Below the pieces are notes generated by a model. That model was not told where the DNA came from and did no database searches. It saw only the letters and a list, made by a program, of their open reading frames with translations. DNA of 64,000 nucleotides from Zoroaster sp. YZ-2022 (Eukaryota > Echinodermata > Asteroidea > Forcipulatida > Zoroasteridae). Below, in pieces: positions 45,447-58,523 of the stretch (positions are counted from its first letter, which is position 1; each line of letters begins with the position of its first letter). The position numbers and the translations under genes were made by a program. The stretch lies in contig CM055831.1 of assembly GCA_029582265.1 (NCBI GenBank), forward strand, positions 24,628,682 to 24,692,681, read 5' to 3'.

Positions 45447-46730
45447 TTTGCCGGGTATTGGAAACATGTATGAGCCATGAATCTGTATCACCCGACTTGT
45501 AGATTTAGCCCCAAAACGTGTGGGCGGCAGGCAGCGTTGCAAAGTCCGTACACATGAGCATTGAGTGATCACTTTATGTAACCCATCCCAATTTTGTTCC
45601 TTTATTTTTCCCGTTTTCCCCCTTCATCGTTTTCCCCCATCATCGTTTTCCTTTACACAAGCTCCTGATCGCCCACTGCGTTACATCTTTTCTTGAAGCA
45701 TTCGGTGGTACCCTGTCGATACCGATGCTGCATGTTTTCTCCTTCCTTTGTTTTATATTCTTACTCCTTGGCCTAGTTATTGTTCGAGTTATATCGCCAC
45801 GGCCATCATCAATCCATACTGTCTTATCTTCCTCCTTCCCTTACCCACTTGCCATGGGAGTTATTCGCAGACTACCCCGCGGGAGAATTTATGATACAAG
45901 GCCCCAAAAATAATGTTGCCAACAGCCAGCCGGAGGTGTTCAAGTTGTACGTCACAACTTCGAGCTTATCTTCCCCTGCATAGAAGAGTATGGTTTGGAT
46001 GTTCAGCAAAAATTCACATGAAGATGGCTGGATGAATCTCCGCTGCAAAAATCAGTCAGTGTTGAAGAGAGTCGAGGCCAGCAGTGAGGGTCGTTGCAGG
46101 AAAGACAACCGTTCAGTCGGATTGTGAAAACTGCTGTGGTCCCGGTCGTCATCACCACTACTAGCCGGGCATCGACGAACCATCTTTGGCTGTGTGTACT
46201 GAGCTATTTTAGCACGAGTCTGCTGGCGACCCATCAAACCTGTTAGTGAATCGGCTTGAGGTATCCCTCCGCCCACACTGTTTCTTGCAGCATCGATGAT
46301 GAGCAAGCCTGCGTCAGCAACAAGATAGGTTACTCATGCCTCGTGACCCTTTGCCTCCAGTTAACTTTGCTTGTCACATAGTTACAAGAAGATTCAGAAG
46401 TGGTACATATTCGATTGGCCATTAAAATATGTCTGGCCATCTTTTAAGCTTTGAAACATCACATTAAAGTCGTGCATCCGATTTAGAATCCCATGTAACT
46501 CATTTAAAATCTTTAAATCAAGCAAGAAATATAAATATCTCGATATTCCTTGCCAAAATTAATGTTAAGTCTTAAGAATACTTAACCATATATTCTTCAC
46601 ATTTATAATGAAGAACAAACAGTACACGGAGGGTTTTGTTTTACATAAATAGTTTTAAAATAACATACGTGTAGTTTAACATCAATACAAAAACAAATAC
46701 TGTTCTGTGCGTGTAAATTAGACAGGCTTT
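44340..46730. other. noncoding, with simple repeats
   Basis: Contains an (AT)n tract at 44989-45006 and a poly-T tract at about 45416-45444. A GC-richer block at 45890-46320 has one open frame on - discussed among the findings; no exon is called. Confidence 0.4.
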
Positions 46731-46849
46731 CAGTAAAATGCATTTAAAAAAAAATTATTTGTTAAAACTTAATAACAACATTAGTGTTTACCTTTCCGTG
46801 ATATTTCTGCAAGTAAGTACATTAATCCTGAGCCCTACTTTAGAAGATA

Positions 46850-47105
46850 CAATCTTTCACATTAAACAGAAAACTAATTTCAGTGGAAAAACGGGTGTTG
46901 ACTGTTTGAATTCTAACAACTTTACATCTACGTGGCACACTATTTGTAATTTTCCAATTTTCCCCCCCCCCTCCCCCGTTTTTCATTTTTGTGAATCATA
47001 CTTCATATTAAACCGAAAACTTTGTTCAACCCAGAATTTGTTGACTAATTTCGGCAGAAAAAATGGTGTTGACAGTTCGAATTCTAACAACTTTCCCTGT
47101 ACTAA
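46850..47105. repeat. two diverged direct copies of an about 80-100 bp segment
   Basis: ATTAAACAGAAAACTAATTT ... GGTGTTGACTGTTTGAATTC and ATTAAACCGAAAACTTTGTT ... GGTGTTGACAGTTCGAATTC, both ending TCTAACAACTTT. Confidence 0.7.
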
Positions 47106-47157
47106 ATAGAGAATTAGCTGTTGCAAATTGATCACCGACCAAAAGGACCTGTAGTAT

Positions 47158-47266
47158 AAATGCAAAATAATGGTTTTTGGCCTAACGTGTTTTTTTTTAA
47201 ATTTTGCCTTTGAGAAAGAACCTGCTAGGTTCAAAACGTAAGGCCAATAACCATTACTTTGCATTT
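47158..47266. repeat. foldback repeat
   Basis: AATGCAAAATAATGGTTTTT faces AACCATTACTTTGCATTTT, and GGCCTAACGT faces ACGTAAGGCC. A half copy lies at about 2852-2915 (ATGCAAAATGATGGTTATTG, CCTAGCAGGTTC). Confidence 0.75.
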
Positions 47267-47269
47267 TTA

Positions 47270-49310
47270 ACTTTCCATGTCCACTTTTTTCAAGGTTGGC
47301 ATGGTGTTTCCCATGAAGACATTCTGTCTACTCGTCAGTCATACATATATACTGTTTCTGAGCAAACAGTGTTGGGTCGACATTTCTTGTCATTTTTGTG
47401 ACAGAATGTTCACAGAAATCCAAGATTTCATCAAACTTAAACTGACTAGTTCCCATTACTCTTGACAATATATACATGCATTTAAATAATGGTTTTACCA
47501 ACAGTTTGTATTCTTAAGTAGCGACTTGGTGAAATCAGAAGTTACTGAACTTTTTTGGAGTAATTTCTTTTCAAATTGTCTGGATCCATTTTGGTCTGTT
47601 TCAGTGATCTTTTAATGATGTATTCTAAGCATTGAAGGAAATTTGGAATCTACAAATGTCATTTCATCGTGTCTGTTGTTCTAATCATAAAACACGGTTG
47701 TTGTCCAAATTTAATAATTTGGGGTCTGGAGTCTCTGGATGATTGAATTGTTTTCAAAATTGAATTAGCTTAAACAGAACCATTTTAAACCGCATTAATT
47801 AAATACGTATCCACCAGGAATCCCGGCATCTGGAAAAGTCGATTGGCAAAAAGGGAACAGTTTTACACAAGCAGTCATTTGGAAAGATGAATTTCAGTGT
47901 TAAATGTTTAATCCCGTCTCTCAAATTTGTGTTTTTGTGTCAATTTTGTCGATGCAATTTACTCTCTGCAATGAAACAAATATAAGACAAACATCAAATA
48001 CATGTTCCTCTAAATCGTCCCCAAATTCCTTCTTAATACATCTCCAGCATGGAGCAAAGGTCATTTTAAGGGCACCAACTTTCTTCTTGATATTTTTTTT
48101 ATCTATTTCTCCTATCACTCGCATCCGGCCCCATTGTGAACACCCCCTCCAAGACAGATATCAATTTAATTACATTTAATCCGATCTCCCAAAGTAGGTT
48201 CAGAGCCAAAAATATGCCCCAAATTCCCGACAAGAATCTCGAGCAACGGAGACGGGGGCATCTAAAGGACAGTAGATATTTAATTTTCTGTCCGACGACA
48301 CCACTTGGCAAAAGATCCACGCCGCCCTGTTGCCGGTTTTAGCCTCGGAGACACGGGAACACTGTCTTAACCGGTACTCTGAGCTCCCCACCAATTTGGC
48401 TCCCGCTAGGAAATCTGCCGAGTAGCGGTGTGTCGCGTGTCGCTCCGAGTGGTGCTGCCACAGGACTTTGATAACTTTGGACAGAGAGGTATGTTGGCAA
48501 GGCCGTGGGTATCAGACACACATTGGCTCAATATTTGGTGTATGTGTTTCAAGGGGGCCTCCGGTTACACCCAGCATGGTGTTTCGGGGGTGTACTTTGA
48601 GTTGTTACATAAATAAAACAGCTGGCTGTGTTGCCATTTGGGGCCTGTTTTTGTAAGGTAATTCCAAGCTCTCACATCGATATGAGTTTAATGCACGTGT
48701 TGGACTTAGTTTAGTGTGACTAAATCCAAACCTTGGAATCTATGTTCTGTTCTTCGTATCTTTTTTATGTTGTATTTCCTCATTTTTTATGAATAATTTG
48801 TCATCCCAGCGAAACCTATAAAAACCTATATTTCAAAATTCCCACAAAAAACCTATATTAACCTATAAAAACCTATATAAACCTATATTTTTAATCTCCT
48901 GCAAACACATTTTCAACTTCCTCATAAAATCCTCATGGCTCTGAAGAAAAATTACTTCCTAAGTATAAAGAGATGAAGCCAAAACAGTAGCCAAACTGTA
49001 ACATGTGTACCGCTCTTAGCAATTTACTAAAGACTTGTTAATTAACACTACATAATCAAGAGAAATAAATATATTTCGGCATTTGGTAAACCTATATTTT
49101 GCTTTAAACAATTATTTAAAAAACCTGTATTTGGTAGATTAGGCACTGGGAGGACTTTTGTTGGATAAACATCAAAGTGTCAAACATCTTCATTCCAATC
49201 AAATAAATTATTTTTGTACAAACACTTGCACTTAAACTCCACAATTTATACATGACTTAAACTAAAGCAGAATTACAATCAAATTAGCTGACATCTTTTT
49301 TACATGATCA
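47270..49310. other. noncoding; includes an ACCTATA-rich patch
   Basis: The patch at 48815-48895 repeats AAAACCTATA words irregularly. No exon recognised elsewhere. Confidence 0.45.
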
Positions 49311-49312
49311 AT

Positions 49313-49542
49313 GATCCCTAACCACCCCAAGTCCTACAAAATCCTCCAAAGGGCACTTTTTGGGGGAAAAAATCAGCACTGTTGGAAACTGGTAATTTCA
49401 CATCTTCAAATGGAGCAAAATTACTTATCTTCAAAATGCATGGTGCATTTTAAAGATAAGGGCATGTTTCCAAAAGTGCACTGATGGATTTTGGAGGATT
49501 CAGGAAGGTTCCTAGCCAGAATACCTAGGGGGTTAGGATTAA
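49313..49542. mobile_element. family K TTAA element, single terminus copy
   Basis: The right end CCAGAATACCTAGGGGGTTA then GGATTAA is present once, against four tandem copies at 32457. Left end CCCTAACCACCCC without an intact TTAA. The interior is inverse to 32630-32857. Confidence 0.85.
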
Positions 49543-50175
49543 CTGCCACCGATTTGCACTGTATATGAAATTGAATAACCCTTAATGTTTAATTACATTT
49601 ATTTTATGAAAAGTCAAGAAAATACCAGGGTTACTGAATACTCAGACTTGGCATTTCTAGCATCTTTAGTTGACATTAAATATCTGGAATACTTAACTTG
49701 GTCATCATCATTCAAACTCTTAAATGTTGTTTTCGAAATGTAACCTTTATGGTTTTTCCTGCCCACTGGCCACATTTCAGCCTTGTGGGCTCAATGCATC
49801 TTCCCTCTAGTCCTGCGTCTGTCCGAGGGGACTACATCAGCTGTCTGTCCCATCATGGCTGGACGCCAATCACCGTTCACACTCTAGCCCGTGCCGCACT
49901 CAGCTGGGTGTTGTAAAAAATCACACTGCTTGCTCCACCAGCTGATTTTGTTTTCTTCTGTTCTGACAATGTCTGATTGCCGTACAGCAACTGTCGTTAA
50001 TAGTTGCCGAATTCGGAATGGCACATTTGGAAGGTTAGATCATGAATAGGTGGTACGGCAATTTATGTTTAAAAGAAATATTTAGTGAACAGCTATCTCT
50101 GAGCGCCATTTTGTAGGATCTGGTGGTATTAGTCATTTTATGCTTAGCAGTATTGTTTTCTTAAGCAGTTTATGA
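49543..50175. other. noncoding sequence without recognised repeats
   Basis: A GC-richer patch near 49750-49910 has a short open frame without domain or splice support. Confidence 0.4.
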
Positions 50176-50177
50176 TC

Positions 50178-50500
50178 TAGGTCCAATTTCATAGAGCAGC
50201 TAAGCAAATAATTTTTCAAAGCAAATAATTTTCCTAAGCAAATAAGTTTTCAAAGCAAATAATTTTTCAAAGCAAATAATTTTCCTAAGCAAATAATTTT
50301 TCAATGCAAATAATTTTCCTAAGCAAATAATTTTTCAAAGCAAATAATTTTCCTAAGCAAATAATTTTTCAAAGCAAATAATTTTCCTGAGCAATATAGT
50401 TCACCAGCCAATTTATACACATTTTGTATTGTAGTTTGGCTGGTAACCAACTAAGCAAATTGTTCTGGTAAACAAGTGTTTTTCTGCTCACATGTGCAAC
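50178..50500. mobile_element. family M foldback element with internal array
   Basis: GGTCCAATTTCATAGAGCAG left part, then the array, then TTCACCAGCCAATTTATACA and TTTGGCTGGTAACCAACTAA, matching the other M copies. Confidence 0.75.
50208..50396. repeat. 17-bp tandem repeat with 34-bp higher-order unit, about 11 copies
   Basis: AAGCAAATAATTTTTCA alternates with AAGCAAATAATTTTCCT. Confidence 0.92.
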
Positions 50501-50509
50501 ACACATTTC

Positions 50510-52005
50510 AACCAGACTTTTTTATCTCGACTGAAATTTTGACACACCAGGTACATTTAAAGGGGAGATGTAGAAATCTCTGTAAGTCCCTGGGAATTAC
50601 AAGGATTGGCATACCCCTGTGAAAACCTGGTATTGTAATTCTTTGCAGAATCTTCTTTGAAGTGTGTAATAATATTGGTCAACAACCTGGGAAAATATGG
50701 TGAAAACACGATATGGTGTCGATCTGTATGGACAAGTTACAGTAGTTGTACGTTGTGGCAGTTAAGTTTTGTTTTTGGCTATTTAGTTGTTGAAAAATTA
50801 TGAGAATTTGGGATGGCCTTATATTTTATTTTTCACAAGGATTCTTTATGTTACAATGCACCTTGAACATTTAATACAATTGTTTAGTTTTAAAAAGATA
50901 CCCCTTTTAATAGTGCAATTTACAGCGATATTTCAGCAGTCAGTATAGAGTTATCTATTTTCAAGTCATCAGCACCCGCTGAATGGAAAGAGATTTCTCT
51001 CCCAGATGGTAAAAGAGCCACTTCATGCTGTCATCGAGGTAGATTTATCAGGGTATCTAGTACGCCAACGTGTCAGCCGTTGACATCCATGCTTGCTCAC
51101 CGGCGAGGCTGAAGCATAGATCCTGTGTCATACTATGGCTTTCACGACTGTTCCTCTCAGGCGGAGGATTGGTGCTTTCACACGGTGGTGGCCGTGGTTA
51201 CTGACCACACTATTGTACAACCAATCAGATCCTATTGTGATAAAAACTGTGGCTGTACAAAGCTATGCTTCCTTCAATTCTCTACTCTAAAAAGACCTCA
51301 TCACTCCCATGACCATGAAACCGGGTTCCGACTAACTTCAGACCATGGAAACTTTCCTTGTGCATCATTTTATTGTAAATACCAAGATAAAACCCAGTTT
51401 CCTTGCTATACATGGCTATAGAGGTAAACCGCTATAGGCTAGTATATGCCGAATACTAATGGCAAACATTTTTTCCTACCTTTTCGTTTTCTCACAATAT
51501 CATCCCTGTAAATAGCAATTCTTGAATTTTGTGTTGTATATTGTGAATTTTTTCGGGTATACCGTGTATTAATCTCTTCTTGGAAGAAGTGATGGTTCTG
51601 AGAAGAGCCGGTTGGTTGTGAAATTTTGTTTAGCCGAATTTTGTTTAGGTGTGAAATTTTTCTGGACTGACTCATGAATGGTAATTCTGAGAGCATTGTA
51701 ACCTCTGGAAATAGGACTTTTGAAAGAAACATTATAATTGATTATATTCTAAAACTTATTCAGACAACAGATAGATATTAAGGTCATTGTTCATCTCAGT
51801 GATCACTCCAGTATCGGACATTCTTTATGATTCTTTTAAATCAATTTTTTTCCCTCTTTTTTAACCTAAATGTTCTAAATTTTCAACCTAAATTATTGAC
51901 ATCTATTTTGTTTACTTAAATGTGTAAACACTGTTAAGTTAGTACTGTACATAATGGGGTTAAATCTCAAAGCTGTAATGATATTGAGAGCAAGTACAAA
52001 TTAAC
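50510..52005. other. noncoding sequence without recognised repeats
   Basis: No splice-flanked frame or repeat boundary recognised. Confidence 0.45.
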
Positions 52006-52013
52006 TTTAAGTT

Positions 52014-52257
52014 TCCTTCTAAAAAGGTTTCCTTCTAAAGAGTTTCCTTCTAAAGGGTTTCCTTATTAAGGGTTTCTCCTTCTAAAGGGTTTCTCCTTCT
52101 AAAGGGTTTCTCCTTCTCAAGGGTTTCTCCTTCTCAAGGGTTTCTCCTTCTCAAGGGTTTCTCCTTCTAAAGGGTTTTTCCTTCTCAAGGGTTTTTCCTT
52201 CTCAAGGGTTTCCTTCTCAAGGGTTTCCTTCTCAAGGGTTTCCTTCTCAAGGGTTTC
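52014..52257. repeat. 15-17-bp tandem repeat, about 15 copies
   Basis: GGGTTTCTCCTTCTCAA and shorter GGGTTTCCTTCTCAA variants. Strongly pyrimidine-rich on +. Confidence 0.93.
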
Positions 52258-53049
52258 ATCCTTAATATCATTTTTCCCCCATTTTTATGGACATTTAGAA
52301 AACAAATTTTTGAATAACTTGATTTAATAGAAAAATTGGAACTAATAAGTTTTTGAATCTTTTGAAACTGAAACGAAAGCAGTACTGATGAGCACTTTCT
52401 ATTCCCTAGTCACAAACTAAACCTGCATCATGATTTTTCCAGATCTAAGATGATAAATCATGGTGGAGCTCACAACTTGGTATAGGTTCAGCTAGAGTAC
52501 AGTACTGTAAAGCCATCACATTCTCCATCTAGTGTCTTGGGTCACCTAGAGACCAAATAGATCTATTCCTGTCCCTCGATTTAACGCTACCTGAATCTCC
52601 TCTTTCAGTCAGTTACCCCGGATTCCGCAAAGTTCTTCCGCCCTAACCTACCCTCATACCTTCCAGGTTTTTGAACACCAGGGTCAGGCAACGAATGTCA
52701 CTATCCACTGCTGATGTACAAAAAATGGATACCGGTGTCGCCGGTAGTGCCTCGTTGGCTGATGGTGAACTAGTTAGGAATGGCAGATCCAGTTGGTCAA
52801 ATTAGGGCCTGAACGAGGCTGGCTAATCCTAAATAGGTAACATAGTTTAGGGTTGTGGAAGAGTTGTTCCGCGGCGTTTTGCCCATTTCAACCTAATGAT
52901 TCATAGCGTGGCATGTCCACCATTTATGTGATGTGAGGAACAAGTCATCAATCCTGCAAGTACCCTTGAGATCATGTTTAATGGAAGGGGGAGGGTTATG
53001 GCGAATTATGGATAGTGTTGCAGCTAATGTTTCTTGAAACAATGTTAAA

Positions 53050-53350
53050 GGGAAGATACAATATTGGTAATGTTTGGCAAAACTGCTTCTACGAGTATGC
53101 TTACTCTCTTTGAATCAAGATATACATTGAAGGGAAAGTACAACATTGGTAATGTTGGCCAAACTGCTTCTATGAGTATTCTTACTCTCTATATATACAT
53201 TGAAGGGAAGGTACAACATTGGTAATGTTGGCCAAACTGCTTCTATGAGTATTCTTACTCTCTTAGAATCAAGATATACATTGAAGGGAAGATACAATAT
53301 TGGTAATGTTTGGCAAAACTGCTTTTAAGAGTTTTCTTTCATTCAGTGAA
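53050..53350. repeat. about 79-bp tandem repeat, 4 copies
   Basis: The unit contains AAGGGAAGGTACAACATTGG, TAATGTTGGCCAAACTGCTT, CTATGAGTATTCTTACTCTC and TCAAGATATACATTG. One copy is shortened near 53190. Confidence 0.92.
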
Positions 53351-53478
53351 TCAAGATATACCAACCTGTGTAAGCTTATTACGTTCTTTTAGGAAAAGAA
53401 AATGTAGGTTTTTTAATTTTTCATTCCAAAGATAAAACTTCTATTCAGAAATAAAATGATAGCAAGGCCCCAAAAAAA

Positions 53479-53598
53479 GTCTGCAGTTTCAGGTCTCTGT
53501 GTGCATCGCCTCAGACCAACACGTCGGCATTTTTGATTTTTTTTTTTTTTTTGTGTGTGCTATGAAACGATGTCCAATTGCAGCCAAAATTGCTGGAT
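53479..53598. mobile_element. family J fragment
   Basis: GTCTGCAGTTTCAGGTCTCT to GCCAAAATTGCTGGATC, then broken by family C sequence. Confidence 0.75.
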
Positions 53599-53679
53599 CA
53601 ACAGTCAAAGCAGGCAGTTGACTGATTTTGACCTCTATAGCAACTTCCCACTAAAGTGCAGCTATAGTAGGAGGGTTCT
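53599..53679 (-). mobile_element. family C fragment joined to J
   Basis: CAACAGTCAAAGCAGGCAGT through AGTGCAGCTATAGTAGGAGG to GTTCTAA, the right terminal third of an inverse C copy. Confidence 0.75.
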
Positions 53680-53689
53680 AAAGCCCAGT

Positions 53690-55390
53690 ACAACACGACA
53701 TTACAAGAGAAGATCGAGAAAAACGTGGTGTTTTTTTTGGGGGGGGGGGGGATATGGGAGAGGTGGAGTAGAGAGCGATAAGTGGCAGGACCAGTGTCGT
53801 GGGCCCACTTAATGGGCCCTGGAAGTTGTTTTGATTTTAGGCACTCCTTTGGGGCAGCTTTTTTTTTTAAATGGAGGGGGTGGGTACACTCCCCCATTGA
53901 CCCCCAAAGTCCCCACCGCCCCTGAATCAGACCATCCTATATATTGACCCAACAAAATACTGTCTTACAAAACACCTAAACACTATCCCAACCTGTCATG
54001 TCTTAAATTATATATATGTACTGCAGAATAAAAAACTAAATAAATTTCTCTACACAAGCGTGTCTAAGGACAGACCTATGACATGGCCGTACACAACTCG
54101 GTGACAGTTGACGCTATACCAGTCTAACCAACCCCAGCATCTGATAAACCATTCCGTATGACACAAAGATCATCGGCTTGTAGCACTCTGCGTTGCTTAA
54201 TCATATCAGACACTGTGTTATAATACATTAAGATGATGAATACATGTACATGTGAATGCAGCAGAGCCCATAGTGTGACTGTGTACTGGCCAACCATATG
54301 GGCAACACAGCATACATTTTAATGACAATGTTTCTACACAGAACATCCAAATGAGCAGACAGGCATGGGTAATTGCGTTCACTTAATCCAACACAGGTAG
54401 GGGTTGGCATATACCCAGAACGGACAAAGATTTGTTGTTGGTACATGATCCTACGATGGTTACTGAGTGATCTTAAAATCATCACCTTACATACACCCAC
54501 ACATAGGGAAAGCTCCTGACAAAATGTCAGTGACTGATGCGATAGTTAAACTAGTAAATGAACCCATTATATATCTTGGTGTACCCAAATTCAAATGTCG
54601 CCTCGGGACGCCAGATGATTGGGTGGCCTTTGGAGCAGTCAATGTTTTGGGTACCTAAACACCAAAACAGCTAAAGGTTAAATGGGTACAAGTCAATTTA
54701 ATCTATTAAGCATTCAGTGTTTGGGGTTCTTCTGTTCACCGAAACACCCAAATGTCAACTGGGTATGAACCCAGCATGAAGAAGGCTTATATAATACTTG
54801 GGCATCTCTGCACCCAGGAAATTTTCAAATGTCACCCAGGCAAATTAATTACTACTCAGATGTCGATTTATTAATCACACAATATTTGGGGTTCCACAGT
54901 ATTACTCTAACTTTGAAATCGCGAAAGGTCGTCCACTGCCGCCTGGGTGGCATTTCAGTAAATATTTGTTGTTTGTTCGTGGCCCGACTCTCAAATGTCA
55001 TCTGGGATATGGGTGCTTCTTCTCCTTGGAACCTATAAACAGTACCCGCTGTTTGTCAACTAGGCGATGTTGTTCAATTATTCAACTCCGCTGGGTTTGT
55101 TGACTTAAAATCGTAATCATTTTCCATCCAGATATCCTTTCAGAAGTACAAGTGTTGTCATAATGACAGATTTAACATTGACTTAGTATAAATATGAAAA
55201 TCTCAGTCTGAGGTGCTTTTATTTGAGAAAAATAAGTTAAAATAATTTCCCAGTTGAATTACCGTCTTAAAAAGATCAAAATTCAACATTATAATGAGTG
55301 TGAAGTTAAAGTTTGCCTATCAGAAAATCTGAAACATTGTGTAGGTTTTTTTTTTTAATCTACACATCTTGATTAAATGTTAGTAAGATT
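53690..55390. other. noncoding; contains a diverged dispersed motif
   Basis: CAAATGTCRYCTGGG-like words recur at about 54593, 54752, 54824 and 54992, suggesting an old tandem repeat. A poly-G run lies at 53740-53751. Confidence 0.4.
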
Positions 55391-55409
55391 TTTTTTCTTT
55401 CTTTTTTTT

Positions 55410-55697
55410 CTTCTTCAAATTTCCCTTTGCCTCACAATGTTCTCGAAAGAAGAGAAGTAGCCACCAAGGAAAGAAAGAAGTAGCCTGTATTGTGTCCAAA
55501 CATCTAGTTTCTTGTTTGTGGGGATGTGGAGAGTCTGTAAATCCTCCAAAATGAAACATCCAGGAGGTTCAGGGGGCTTTGTCCTCTAGACCAAAGGGAG
55601 ACCCGGGCCTGCTACCCACAGGAGATTCAGGGGGCTTGAGACCCAGGCCCGCTATCCATTTTTCAAGATTTTATACTTTTGTCAGATCACACCCCTG
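55410..55697 (+). mobile_element. family T element, two core units
   Basis: Left part CGAAAGAAGAGAAGTAGCCA, core from CATCCAGGAGGTTCAGGGGG to CTATCC, right end TTTTGTCAGATCACACC. The 5' terminus is replaced by T-rich sequence. Confidence 0.82.
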
Positions 55698-56382
55698 AAC
55701 TACTTTTGATACCTTGGGAAATAAATAAACCTTGAAACCTTGAAATGTTCTGAGAAACAGTACAATATTCTGATTATGGTATTCTTTGCCAAAAAAAAAA
55801 TGCCAACATGCCTTGCCTGTACATGTATGTTGCACATGTTTGTTCATGTATTTGCATGTGTTTTGGGCCAGAGTTCAAAGTTCAAAGGTCTTTTTTTTCA
55901 TCTGAAGAAGATGGGAACACTTAATTTCCAAAATGTTTCCCACAAATAACGGCCTCCGACTTGATGGTTTATAAGCTGAACCGAATTGCCCACAATCTCA
56001 AGTATTTGGCATTAACAACAGCTGTGACGGCCATTTCTTTATGTTTAAGGTCCTCATTTTGATTGGATCAAGGATGTAACCATGGCAACGCAAAGATGTA
56101 GGTAACTTTCTTTATGTAATTTGAAGAGTCAAGTGACAACCAAGCTGTGAATTTAACACTGTTTGTAATATATTAGTGTTCAGATAGCTATTAATAGCAA
56201 GCTTCTTGTCAACATAAATAAATGTGATCTGTAGAGGATTTAAGGCAAATATCACTTCATTAAACATCCTTCAAAGTGCCTTCCCAAATCATCACTCTAA
56301 AAACTAAAATGTTCGGTCAGTGACGAACTCCAAGAAGTTTTGATTGAATATCAACATGAAGTAGTTAAATCTAAGATTTTAA

Positions 56383-56625
56383 TTCAATACTTTTAAAAAG
56401 TTCATTCAAATCTTGGCAATGAACTCTTAAAATGTTGATTCAATACTTTTAAAAAGTTCATTCAAATCTTGGCAATGAACTCTTAAAATGTTGATTCAAT
56501 ACTTTTAAAAAGTTCATTCTAATCTTGGCAATGAACTCTTAAAATGTTGATTCAATACTTTTAAAAAGTTCATTCAAATCTTTGCAATGAACTCTTAAAA
56601 TGTTGATTCAATACTTTTACCTGTT
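56383..56625. repeat. 56-bp tandem repeat, about 4.4 copies
   Basis: The unit reads TCAATACTTTTAAAAAGTTC, ATTCAAATCTTGGCAATGAA, CTCTTAAAATGTTGAT, very uniform. Confidence 0.95.
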
Positions 56626-57950
56626 CCTGTTGTCAAGTGTCCTCCCAAAACCTTAGCGAAAAACAATTATTTTATATCTCATCTTTAACACAGATCCTGT
56701 CTCCAAACACAAGAAATAGACATATTTATGCAACGTCTGGCCTAAAAATAATCCCATGCTTTATTTATAGTGCCTTAATATCCCCTGAAATTTGTTGGAT
56801 AAAAAGAGAGACAGAAATTGCCTCCAGCGTGAGTAACTTCTGTTTCTGCCGGTGGGAACCTGTTGTCCCTGTTGAATTTATACAAACCAAGAAAATTGAA
56901 GTTGAACGCTCGGTAGAGTTCTTTTTCGCCACCCACTCACTTGATGTAATTCTTATCAGGACAGTGTATTGATGAGAACAGTGCTTTGGTTAGAACTCTT
57001 TTTGGGGAAATTGTGATAACTAGATAAAATGTAATCGTCTGCATAAAAATGGAAGGGCTTTGGAAATATGTTTTATTTTTGCATGTAATCTGTACATTTT
57101 TAGTGGCTTCAGGGAAGTAAATTATTTGGGATCTCAATTAATATTCATGAGGTTATTACACTTTACAATATGCTGTATCAACAAAACCTTCATTGTGTTA
57201 TGCAATCAAGTGTCTCCTTGACCAATCCTGTTCGCACAATGTGATACAAATGCACGCTTTCACATATTTCTTTGATGACAAACTCTGGCTAATTTCATCG
57301 AACTGCTAAGCAGGGAAATGCACTTGCATTGAGATTTTCTCAATTTTTGATTTTATTTTGTAATTTTATTTTAGCTGAGAACATCATAATAGCCTGGTCA
57401 CACTCACATATGATGCCATTGAATCTAGTAGTTCCCACCCACTATGCATGAAATCCATGCAGACTACCTCAAAACAACTGCCAGATAATTCCGTGATAAA
57501 ACATCTTGATAAAGCCTGCACAGGCCTCCTTGAAATTCCCCAAGCACCTAGGCAGTACACCCCCTGCGGTCCTGAGCCGAAATCCACCCACTCGTTAGAT
57601 GTTGTCCGGCCCGCAAGCTGAGGTGCAAAAATCCATATTTTTTTAAGGCTTCGGTTGAGAGCAAGATCAGTTTTATTTTATTGGGAGCCTCAGTTCACCT
57701 TCAGCGCGTGCCACCCACTGCAAGATTTCCTCACCCCAGTGATAATATGTCCAAGCAGGGTCATTAATCTATGATTTGTAGACTCCGTGCATACCCACTA
57801 CAGGAGATTCATGATATTACTTTTGATTTCAAGGTGAGATTAATTCCTTTATCAGTATTTTAATTTCCCTGAGATTAAATGGACCAAAGTACCACAGGGC
57901 TACAGCCTACAAAAGCTATCCAGAGCAAACCCATAGATGTAAACAAAATC
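56626..57950. other. noncoding sequence without recognised repeats
   Basis: The open frame at 56637-56972 on + has no known domain. A short M-like remnant (TTTCATCGAACTGCTAAGCA) lies near 57292. Confidence 0.4.
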
Positions 57951-57955
57951 AAACA

Positions 57956-58177
57956 TTAACCCTAACTCCCTAGTGTAATTTACTAGGAACCATACCCATC
58001 CTTGCAAATTCCAACACCATATGGCAAACTGTACACACAAACTGTTGGACTCTGATTCTGGAGGTATGCCTAACCCAGTGTAAAAGACTATCAGTTTAGG
58101 GGTCCAGTACCCATCCTAACAGATTCCAACCAAACCTGGTGTTGGAGTTTTGACTGGATGGGGATTGTTAGGATTAA
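57956..58177. mobile_element. family L TTAA element
   Basis: TTAACCCTAACTCCCTAG left end and GGGATTGTTAGGATTAA right end. Internal ATTCCAACACC and TGGTGTTGGAGT words face each other. Confidence 0.82.
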
Positions 58178-58221
58178 GCTCATATTCATTAGTTATTTTA
58201 AACTCTTATAGAGTATAAATC

Positions 58222-58519
58222 TATATAAGTTTTGAGGCTTTGCACGGTGGAATATCGATATCGTTTCGGTTTGTGGTAACACCATGTGTTTATCTCAACT
58301 AATGCGAAGCTGAGGTGCAGGTTCTGAAAAGAACCTTATCGCTCAACTCGTATCTCAACCTTCGTTAAGTGAGAAAGGTTCAAGGGAGAACCAATTTTGG
58401 GCTACTCGTTTTTTTCTTAAATTGAGATACGAGTTGTGCGATAAGGTTCTTTTCAGAACCTGTACCTCAGCTTCGCGTTAGTTGAGATAAACACATGGTG
58501 TTACCGCAAACCAAAACGA
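58222..58519. mobile_element. hairpin element P2 with flanking 15-bp direct repeats
   Basis: Arms of about 102 nt (58258-58361 and 58422-58523) are near-perfect reverse complements, for example ACACCATGTGTTTATCTCAA and TTGAGATAAACACATGGTGT. TATAGAGTATAAATC occurs at 58207-58221 and again at 58520-58534. Confidence 0.85.
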
Positions 58520-58523
58520 TATA

